Part shown: positions 1 through 5,022 of the stretch, piece after piece
Position numbering within the stretch: the stretch's first letter is position 1
Layout: every line of letters begins with the position of its first letter
Source: Microcaldota archaeon
Lineage (GTDB): Archaea; Micrarchaeota; Micrarchaeia; Burarchaeales; JACQQB01
Assembly: GCA_016207225.1 (NCBI GenBank)
Contig: JACQQB010000104.1
Coordinates: forward strand, 1 to 5,603
Length of the DNA: 5,603 bases
Reading direction: 5' to 3'
The notes under the pieces: generated by a model
The model's database searches: none
What the model was told of the DNA's origin: nothing
The model's input: the letters and a program-made list of their open reading frames with translations, nothing else
Translations under genes and position numbers: made by a program

Positions 1-1
1 A

Positions 2-862
2 ATTGCAGAGACAGGTGCTGGAATGCATGGTGTGGCGACTGCTGCTGCATGTGCGATGCTGGGCTTGGAATGCGTTGTTTATATGGGGTCAGTGGATGCA
101 GAAAGACAGAGCCTGAATGTTTTGAGGATGCGTTTATTAGGGGCAGAGGTAAGACCAGTTAACTCGGGCTCCAGAACTTTGAAGGATGCCATAAATGAGG
201 CAATAAGAGACTGGATTTCAAACGTTGGTACTACTTATTATTTATTGGGTTCTGCCGTAGGCCCGCACCCTTATCCGTTGATTGTGCGGGACTTGCAGAG
301 TGTGATTGGGAAAGAGGTTAAAAGACAGATAAAAAGAGTAGAAGGAAAGCTTCCTAGTGCAATAGTCGCTTGTGTAGGTGGAGGAAGCAATGCGATAGGC
401 ATATTCCACCCGTTTCTGAAGGATAAAAGTGTAAAGTTATATGGAGTTGAAGCAGGTGGAGAAGGATTGAGTTCTGGGAAGCATGCGGCTTCTATATCTT
501 CGGGTAAAGAAGGTGTTTTACATGGTTCTTTGAGCTATCTTTTGCAGGATAGGTATGGGCAGATTAAAGAAACACACAGTGTTTCAGCAGGCCTTGATTA
601 CCCCGGTGTAGGGCCAGAGCATGCTTTTCTTGCAAAAACTAGGCGGGCAGTTTATGTAGCTGTGAATGATAAGGAGGCCATAGACACGTTCCACATGTTG
701 TCAAAAACTGAAGGCATAATACCTGCCCTTGAAAGTGCTCATGCTTTAGCATACGCAGTTAAACTTGCGAAAAAAATGAGAAAGAAAGAGACGATAGTTG
801 TGAATTTATCAGGAAGAGGAGACAAGGATATTGGTATAGTTGAGAAATACCTTAAGGTGTAG
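2..862 (+). CDS. trpB: Tryptophan synthase beta subunit, 5' end missing
   Basis: PLP enzyme that condenses indole with L-serine to give tryptophan; works in the cytoplasm as an alpha2-beta2 complex with TrpA. The reading frame is open from the window edge (first full codon at base 2) and starts inside the conserved loop, reading [13 protein letters not shown]. It has 286 residues here; by alignment from memory to E. coli TrpB about 106 residues are missing, including the PLP lysine (K87). Visible landmarks are Glu109 of ETGAG, ERQ...RMRLLGAEV, the GPHPYP motif, the PLP-phosphate loop [26 protein letters not shown] and NLSGRGDKD. All fit TrpB1, the form that pairs with TrpA, rather than TrpB2. 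The ATG at 23 is an internal methionine, not the start. That methionine replaces the Gln normally found at position 114 (GAGQHG). The stop is TAG, and trpA follows after 2 nt. Confidence 0.97.
   Translation: MAETGAGMHGVATAAACAMLGLECVVYMGSVDAERQSLNVLRMRLLGAEVRPVNSGSRTLKDAINEAIRDWISNVGTTYYLLGSAVGPHPYPLIVRDLQSVIGKEVKRQIKRVEGKLPSAIVACVGGGSNAIGIFHPFLKDKSVKLYGVEAGGEGLSSGKHAASISSGKEGVLHGSLSYLLQDRYGQIKETHSVSAGLDYPGVGPEHAFLAKTRRAVYVAVNDKEAIDTFHMLSKTEGIIPALESAHALAYAVKLAKKMRKKETIVVNLSGRGDKDIGIVEKYLKV
854..859 (+). promoter_or_regulatory. Ribosome binding site for trpA
   Basis: AAGGTG lies just inside the 3' end of trpB, 5 nt before the trpA ATG. It matches the archaeal GGAGGTGAT-type Shine-Dalgarno sequence and supports the ATG at 865 as the start. 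Confidence 0.7.
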
Positions 863-864
863 TC

Positions 865-1626
865 ATGAGCTTGAAAAAAAAGAAAATTCTATTGATTTCA
901 TTCCTTACGTTAGGCTATCCAAAATTGGAGTACACTAAGCAATTGGTTGATGCGTTAATAGAAGGTGGGACTGATATTGTTGAGTTGGGAATACCATTTA
1001 GTGACCCTATTGCAGATGGTCCAGTAATTCAATATTCTTCACAAAAATCATTGGAGAGCGGAACCAATACTGATAGATGCTTTAGTGTAATAAAAAATTT
1101 AAGAGTGAATAAGCCAGTGATATTGCTAACTTATTATAATATAATTTATAGTTTTGGAATTACTGAATTTGTTAAGAAAGCTAAGAAATGTGGCACTTGG
1201 GGAATATTGGTTGCAGATTTGCCGATTGATGAGGCTAAAGAATTTGTCAAAGCATGCAGAAAATACAGGGTGAAAACCATATTCATAGTTGCACCAAATA
1301 CCAGTAAAAACAGGATAAGGAAGATAGCTTCTAAAACCACTGGCTTTTTGTACCTGATGGCACATTTCGGAGTTACTGGAACTAAGGATAATGTGGAAAT
1401 ACTGACTCTCAAGGCTGTGAAAAAAATAAGATCTATAACTAAAGTACCTGTATGCGTTGGCTTTGGAATTTCTAAAGGAGAGCATGTTGCATCCTTAACA
1501 AAGGCAGGGGCAAACGGTGCGATTGTCGGGAGTGCATACATAAAAAGAATAAAAGAGAGCAGAAATCTAAACCAAATGAAAAAGAAATTGATGGAGCTAG
1601 CCCAGGAACTTAAGAGTCAAGTTTAG
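865..1626 (+). CDS. trpA: Tryptophan synthase alpha subunit
   Basis: Cleaves indole-3-glycerol phosphate to indole and glyceraldehyde 3-phosphate; indole is channelled to TrpB. The 253 residues are within the usual 250-270. TIM-barrel landmarks are present in order: the N-terminal strand ending LTLGYP; the catalytic segment VELGIPFSDPIADGP, with Glu40 and Asp51 matching the E49/D60 pair of Salmonella TrpA; LLTYYN; Tyr163 (equivalent of Y175); the GVTG loop at 169-172; GFGIS at 199-203; and the phosphate-binding VGSA at 221-224. The loop before GVTG reads YLMAHFGVTG rather than the common YLLSRxGVTG, so the Ser-Arg pair is Ala-His. The protein is very lysine-rich (about 13%), and the gene is more AT-rich than trpB. 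ATG at 865 is supported by an AAGGTG site and by leaving only about ten residues before the first barrel strand. It is translationally linked to trpB. Confidence 0.97.
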   Translation: MSLKKKKILLISFLTLGYPKLEYTKQLVDALIEGGTDIVELGIPFSDPIADGPVIQYSSQKSLESGTNTDRCFSVIKNLRVNKPVILLTYYNIIYSFGITEFVKKAKKCGTWGILVADLPIDEAKEFVKACRKYRVKTIFIVAPNTSKNRIRKIASKTTGFLYLMAHFGVTGTKDNVEILTLKAVKKIRSITKVPVCVGFGISKGEHVASLTKAGANGAIVGSAYIKRIKESRNLNQMKKKLMELAQELKSQV

Positions 1627-1649
1627 CTATTTTGAACCTAAAATAGGTT
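1627..1649 (+). repeat. Overlapping inverted repeats upstream of the ACT-domain gene
   Basis: Two mutually exclusive perfect inverted repeats overlap here. CTATTTT (1627-1633) pairs with AAAATAG (1640-1646) around a 6-nt loop, and AACCTA (1635-1640) pairs with TAGGTT (1644-1649) around AAA. A further TAGGTT copy lies at 1681-1686, beyond the TATA box. The segment begins directly after the trpA stop and ends 3 nt before TATATATA, so it could be an operator, a weak trpA 3'-end hairpin, or both. The pairing is seen directly; the function is inferred. Confidence 0.45.
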
Positions 1650-1652
1650 AGC

Positions 1653-1660
1653 TATATATA
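1653..1660 (+). promoter_or_regulatory. TATA box for the ACT-domain gene
   Basis: TATATATA is centred about 36 nt before the ATG at 1693. With the usual archaeal spacing of about 26 nt, transcription would begin near 1682, giving a roughly 10-nt leader. An AGGT at 1682-1685 could serve as a weak ribosome site, but it would then lie at the very 5' end of the mRNA. The box sits between the inverted repeat at 1635-1649 and the half-site at 1681-1686. Confidence 0.55.
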
Positions 1661-1692
1661 CCTTCATCCCTATATTTTCCTAGGTTTTTTGG

Positions 1693-2082
1693 ATGAAGCA
1701 ATTTGTTATTGTAGCAAAAGATAAGAAGGGACTAGTGGCAGAGATTGCAGGCTTATTAGGCAGCAAGGGGATAAACATAGATTCATTCGCAGTTCAGGTC
1801 ATAGGTCCTAATGCTATTGTACATTTAGTTATTTCTGCTGCAAAGGAAGTTGAAGAAACACTGAAGAAGGCTGGTTATAATATAATCAGTTCCGATGTTA
1901 TTTTGATAAACCTCGAGAATAAGCCAGGGGAATTGTCTAGGGTTGCCAAGTTGCTTTCAGATGGAGATGTGAATATCCAGAACATGCATCTTTTGTTCAA
2001 GACTGGAATGGGTGCAGTTTGCGCAATAAAAGTGGATAGTTATGCACAGGCTACAAAAATACTTAAGAATTATTTAGTCTAG
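1693..2082 (+). CDS. Tandem ACT-domain protein, probable amino-acid sensor
   Basis: The 129-residue protein is almost entirely two ACT domains. The first (about residues 1-65) carries KDKKGLVAEIAGLLGSKGIN. The second (about 67-128) carries ENKPGELSRVAKLLSDGDVN. Each has the turn glycine followed by a helix and then a hydrophobic strand, the place where ACT dimers bind small ligands, usually amino acids. No catalytic or DNA-binding domain is attached. The arrangement resembles the stand-alone double-ACT family (COG4747-like). Its position directly after trpBA suggests sensing of tryptophan or another aromatic amino acid, but the ligand is not visible in the sequence. It has its own likely promoter, while readthrough from trpA is possible because no strong terminator lies between. 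Stop is TAG, and an AGGTG site overlaps it for the next gene. Confidence 0.88.
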   Translation: MKQFVIVAKDKKGLVAEIAGLLGSKGINIDSFAVQVIGPNAIVHLVISAAKEVEETLKKAGYNIISSDVILINLENKPGELSRVAKLLSDGDVNIQNMHLLFKTGMGAVCAIKVDSYAQATKILKNYLV

Positions 2083-2086
2083 GTGT
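2081..2086 (+). promoter_or_regulatory. Ribosome binding site for the Cys-repeat lipoprotein
   Basis: AGGTGT overlaps the TAG stop of the ACT gene and lies 6 nt before the ATG at 2093. It is the best Shine-Dalgarno match in the window and indicates coupled translation of the two genes. Confidence 0.7.
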
Positions 2087-2092
2087 CATCTA

Positions 2093-2914
2093 ATGAATAG
2101 AGAGTTAGTGTTGTCAATCTTTGTTTTTTCTTTATTGTTATTTGGATGTACGCAAGAGAATAATAACGGTAAGGACCAGCCTCCCACTAAGTTGATTGTG
2201 TGCCCTGATGGGAAAACCGCTGTTCAAGACCCTGCTTCCTGCCCTAAAATGGATGCAGGACTTTTGGAATGTGAAAAGGAAGCTAGTTCAACATATGGCC
2301 AGAGCCCGAGAGATAGTTGCTATTATGATTTGGCAATTGAAAGAAAGAACGCGAGTATTTGTGTAAAAATTGAAAACACTTTACCTTATGGTAAAAGTAA
2401 GGTAAATTGTGTGGGAGAACTGGCACTTGATGCAAGTAATCCGGAGTTATGCATCGAACTTATTGGTTCAGACAGGAACGTTTGCTATAGCTATTATGCA
2501 TTTGAAACCTTGGACCCTAGTGTATGTGAGAAGATTTCAGCAGGAACACTCAGGGATGACTGTTACTCCAAATTAGTTTATGATTTGAGAGACCCTAAGA
2601 TGTGTGAAAAGATAGAGTCTAGGATAACCAAAGATGGTTGTTACTTCACAATAGCAGTTAACTTACATAAAGTTGAGTATTGCGACCAAGTTATAAGCTC
2701 AGGTATTGTTTACTCGATTGAAGCCTGTTATGCGTTTATCGCAAAGTACGAGAGTTCACCAGAGACCTGCAATAAGTTAACTAAGAACTCTTCAATAGAG
2801 AATTGTTACTATGCTTATGCAGTACTATATCCTCCACAAAAGAATGTATGCGAATTAATTAGGGATACCAGTCTGAAAGAAAGATGCATACAGGATACGA
2901 ATGTAACCTACTGA
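2093..2914 (+). CDS. Cys-rich repeat lipoprotein, function unknown
   Basis: The 273-residue precursor has a short signal peptide ending in the lipobox LLFGC (Cys19), so it should be lipid-anchored outside the cell. A CPDG...DPASCP motif follows (Cys37 and Cys50). Residues 60-273 form seven complete repeats and a partial eighth, starting at Cys60, 90, 120, 145, 171, 197, 226 and 253. The consensus is roughly C-x-x-[IL], a variable stretch, a polar turn such as RDxC, then C-Y-x-x-[LI]-A and six to eight residues to the next Cys. The second Cys of a unit lies 14 residues before the next unit in six of seven cases (15 in the last). Besides the lipid Cys there are 18 cysteines, an even number that suits disulfides. 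I associate such repeats with hypothetical proteins of DPANN archaea, from memory. Units 4 and 5 still resemble each other at DNA level (18 of 23 bases, 2513-2535 against 2591-2613). It shares a transcript with the ACT gene. The role is unknown; binding or structural scaffolding at the cell surface is possible. Confidence 0.88.
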   Translation: MNRELVLSIFVFSLLLFGCTQENNNGKDQPPTKLIVCPDGKTAVQDPASCPKMDAGLLECEKEASSTYGQSPRDSCYYDLAIERKNASICVKIENTLPYGKSKVNCVGELALDASNPELCIELIGSDRNVCYSYYAFETLDPSVCEKISAGTLRDDCYSKLVYDLRDPKMCEKIESRITKDGCYFTIAVNLHKVEYCDQVISSGIVYSIEACYAFIAKYESSPETCNKLTKNSSIENCYYAYAVLYPPQKNVCELIRDTSLKERCIQDTNVTY

Positions 2915-2915
2915 T

Positions 2916-4010
2916 CTATAGCTCGATTGTGAGTTTGCCTGATTTCTTATCCAATGAGACTATCTTGCCCTTCAGAGTTTCTTCTATTTCTTGCCAGCTT
3001 TTTTTATTTTTTCTTAATTGATGCAGTACCTCGAGTATACCGGTAACAGTGTCAAAATGAGCATAGATGAGGTCACCAGCCTTTTTGTACTCTGCAGATT
3101 TGAGTTCTAACTCTTCCAAATGCTCAAGTTGATCTGCCAGTTTTCTCTCTATGCTGTGCTTTTTTTCTTCTTTTTTCGTAGGCATTTTAGGCTTTTGGAT
3201 CAAGACAAACTCGTCCAAAGCTTGTGAGAGATTTGAAAATTCTTTAACCACTAAGTTAGGATATTTCTTTAGGGAGATTAAGGAATAGTCCAGTGGGACA
3301 TTATTTTCATAGTAGACACGCGGCTTCAGCTCATGCATTATTTGCATTAATGCCGCATGAAGAAGAGCTATTTCTTTTTCAGTCATATCCTTTGCATTCT
3401 TTTTAGGGTTTAGACCTAAACGAAGACATATTTCCTCTAAGTAGAGAGTACCAAGATTAATTTTATTTGCTAGGCATGCGATAAGGTATTTTTCCTCCAT
3501 AATATCCTTTAGGAGTTCTATCGTTAGTTCCCTGGGGTCTAGCTTGCTTGAGGCCGGAAATTTGTAGGTCTCCTTTACCTTTATCCTTCTGTCTTTCCAC
3601 TCCTCAGCTCTGTAACAATTAAGAATTTTGTAATTTTCATCCGTTGCTATTACATTGCCCTTGGAAAACATTTCGACAATAAAATAGTACTTCTTCTCTT
3701 TTTCCAATGTAAAAACAACTATACGGTCAAACTTGTATTGTTCTATTGCCCTGAGCCTGGAATTTTCAAAATATTTTCGTAGAAACATGATAAAATTGCT
3801 GGGCTCTTGTGGCGCTTCTTTGATTATGTTGGTAAGGTGAAGTCTTTCTTTTAATACGAAAGTTAAGTCAAGACTTCCTTTTCCAGGTACATTTAATTTA
3901 ATCCTGAACTCATTTTTCTCTATTTCAAAGATTTTGCCTAGTCTGGAGTCTACTAAAATCTGTAGTTCTTGAATCATGTAATTTAGATCAAGATTACTCA
4001 TTTCGTGCAT
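2916..4010 (-). CDS. rqcH: NFACT/RqcH-family protein lacking the NFACT-R domain
   Basis: Relative of Rqc2/NEMF/RqcH, which bind stalled large ribosomal subunits, recruit tRNA and extend the stalled peptide. Using the ATG at 4010 (364 residues), the NFACT-N domain comes first. It has SNLDL (Asp8), a segment rich in LRKYF, FDRIV (Asp95-Arg96) and EMFSKGN (Glu113). Asp8, Asp95 and Arg96 match the D9/D98/R99 residues of yeast Rqc2 needed for tRNA recruitment. A helix-hairpin-helix-like stretch with LYLEEICLRLGLNP (about 190-203) follows, then a Lys/Glu-rich coiled coil (about 275-320) and the SWQEIEETLKG segment. The protein stops at GKLTIEL, where longer relatives (550-650 residues) continue into NFACT-R (DUF814); nothing past the stop resembles that domain. 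ATG 4001 (MSNLDL) is an alternative start. A TTG at 4037 is open too but overlaps the kinase gene and is less likely. It follows the kinase stop by 4 nt. Confidence 0.88.
   Translation of the reverse strand: MHEMSNLDLNYMIQELQILVDSRLGKIFEIEKNEFRIKLNVPGKGSLDLTFVLKERLHLTNIIKEAPQEPSNFIMFLRKYFENSRLRAIEQYKFDRIVVFTLEKEKKYYFIVEMFSKGNVIATDENYKILNCYRAEEWKDRRIKVKETYKFPASSKLDPRELTIELLKDIMEEKYLIACLANKINLGTLYLEEICLRLGLNPKKNAKDMTEKEIALLHAALMQIMHELKPRVYYENNVPLDYSLISLKKYPNLVVKEFSNLSQALDEFVLIQKPKMPTKKEEKKHSIERKLADQLEHLEELELKSAEYKKAGDLIYAHFDTVTGILEVLHQLRKNKKSWQEIEETLKGKIVSLDKKSGKLTIEL
2999..3012 (+). terminator. Possible T-tract terminator for the ACT-lipoprotein transcript
   Basis: T7-A-T6 on the plus strand lies 85-98 nt past the lipoprotein stop, inside the opposing NFACT gene. 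Archaeal RNA polymerase can terminate on T-rich stretches without a hairpin. The tract is also explained by lysine codons of the NFACT gene, so this is only a candidate. A similar pair of tracts occurs at 3160-3176. Confidence 0.25.
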
Positions 4011-4014
4011 AAAA

Positions 4015-4905
4015 TCAAAGCTTGAGCATTTTTTCAATTTCTTTCCTGTCAGGAACAGACTGTGCTCCTACGTGCTGGACTTTGGCGGCAGCTACTGCAT
4101 TCGCAAACCTTACCGAATCCTTTAGTGATTTTTTCTCCAATAAGTAAGTAATGAAGCCTGCGCAGAAAGCATCTCCGGCCCCTATCGTATCGACTGCTTG
4201 GACTTTAAAGGGCTCTACCTCAAATGTATCCTTGCCAGCAACTAGAACTGGGTTTTTACCGGATTTGATTATGCAGGTTATATCGAATTCCTGTTTTAAT
4301 TTTTTAATCCCTGCATTAACATCATTTTCACCTGTGATGAATTTTAGTTCGGTAGAATTTACAATCAGGTAGTTGCAATTATTGATTATTTTGCTTAGTT
4401 TCTGTAAGCCAAAATGAGATTTGGACCTGCCAGGGTCAAAACTTACAGGCACTCCGGATTTCTTAGCCGCTTCAGAAGCAATTTCAAGCGCATCTAGGTT
4501 TGTACCGGTCATGTGCAAGTGCTTGCAAGTCTTAATGTAGTCCACGTCTATATCGATTATTGGCTCGCTCATGCCTATCATTTCCACGACTTCTACTTCT
4601 GCATGTTTATTGATGAGTATGATTGCTATGCCAGTTTTTCCCTTAACAACATTGACTCTGCTTACATCGACCCTTGAGAGTCTAAGGTCTCTGAAGAGTA
4701 AAGCCCCGATCTCATCAGTGCCTACATTTCCGATAACCCCTGCCTTTAAGCCTAGTTTGACAGAGCCTACGGCAACGTTTGCTGCTGACCCTCCGCCGGA
4801 TGATTGGATTTCGGTTTTTGTAAAGGTAGTTTTATCCGGAGTTGGAAAATCTTCAACGTAGCAACGGATATCGTAGATTATATGGCCTATTGTTATAAGA
4901 TCCAT
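4015..4905 (-). CDS. PfkB-family carbohydrate or nucleoside kinase
   Basis: Ribokinase-fold enzyme that phosphorylates a sugar, sugar phosphate or nucleoside with a nucleotide donor. The 296 residues are typical. The first PfkB signature is at about 37-52 (GGGSAANVAVG...), with the GG pair that binds substrate. FDPGR at 156-160 is the conserved Asp-x-x-Arg element, NSTE at 183-186 is the NxxE motif linked to Mg and phosphate, and DTIGAGDAFCAGF at 239-251 is the second signature, with Asp245 as catalytic base and GAG as anion hole. Substrate cannot be read from the sequence: ribokinase, an archaeal nucleoside kinase and ribose-1-phosphate kinase are all possible. The ATG is 25-26 nt from the centre of a TATA box with no ribosome site between, so the mRNA is probably leaderless. 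It is first in a two-gene unit with the NFACT gene. No functional link between the two is evident. Confidence 0.93.
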   Translation of the reverse strand: MDLITIGHIIYDIRCYVEDFPTPDKTTFTKTEIQSSGGGSAANVAVGSVKLGLKAGVIGNVGTDEIGALLFRDLRLSRVDVSRVNVVKGKTGIAIILINKHAEVEVVEMIGMSEPIIDIDVDYIKTCKHLHMTGTNLDALEIASEAAKKSGVPVSFDPGRSKSHFGLQKLSKIINNCNYLIVNSTELKFITGENDVNAGIKKLKQEFDITCIIKSGKNPVLVAGKDTFEVEPFKVQAVDTIGAGDAFCAGFITYLLEKKSLKDSVRFANAVAAAKVQHVGAQSVPDRKEIEKMLKL

Positions 4906-4926
4906 AATGAGATTATTTTTAGTAAG

Positions 4927-4934
4927 AATATAAA
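4927..4934 (-). promoter_or_regulatory. TATA box for the kinase-NFACT unit
   Basis: Read on the minus strand this is TTTATATT, preceded by a purine-rich AATAAA-like stretch that could serve as the BRE. Its centre is 25-26 nt from the A of the kinase ATG (4905), the normal archaeal distance from TATA box to transcription start. Together with the absence of a GGTG-like site upstream of the ATG, this predicts a leaderless mRNA. Confidence 0.65.
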
Positions 4935-4992
4935 TTTATTCAGCTTTGGCAGTAACGGCAAGTGCAGGGGATCCATAGTATTTTTGGTCAGG

Positions 4993-5000
4993 TTTATAAA
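4993..5000 (+). promoter_or_regulatory. TATA box for the sequon-rich lipoprotein
   Basis: TTTATAAA is centred 26-27 nt before the GTG at 5023, which again places the predicted transcription start at or next to the start codon. No ribosome site is visible between them. It is one half of a divergent promoter pair; the two TATA boxes are separated by 58 nt (4935-4992), in which I see no convincing repeat or operator. Confidence 0.6.
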
Positions 5001-5022
5001 GAGAGTATAAGAGAATAGATAT

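Noticed and set aside
23..25. ATG at 23 as the start of the first gene
   Set aside because: The frame is open to the window edge and the residues before it (AETGAG) belong to the conserved TrpB loop, so it is an internal Met of a gene cut by the window.
1126..1541. Two minus-strand open frames (1126-1485 and 1146-1541) opposite trpA
   Set aside because: They lie wholly inside a well-supported trpA, have no recognisable domain or ribosome site, and overlap each other in different frames.
4002..4037. Extended NFACT start at TTG 4037
   Set aside because: It would add residues not seen in the family, overlaps the kinase by 23 nt and uses a rare start codon; ATG at 4010 or 4001 fits the usual MSNLDL-type beginning better.
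4151..4372. Plus-strand open frame opposite the kinase gene
   Set aside because: It is the reverse complement of conserved PfkB coding sequence and has no protein-like motifs of its own.
4571..4861. Plus-strand open frame opposite the N-terminal half of the kinase
   Set aside because: Ser/Thr/Pro-rich shadow of the glycine- and valine-rich PfkB signature region; no start signals.
4804..5010. Plus-strand open frame running through the divergent promoter
   Set aside because: It crosses the kinase start and both TATA boxes and matches nothing; the promoter and lipoprotein reading explains the DNA better.
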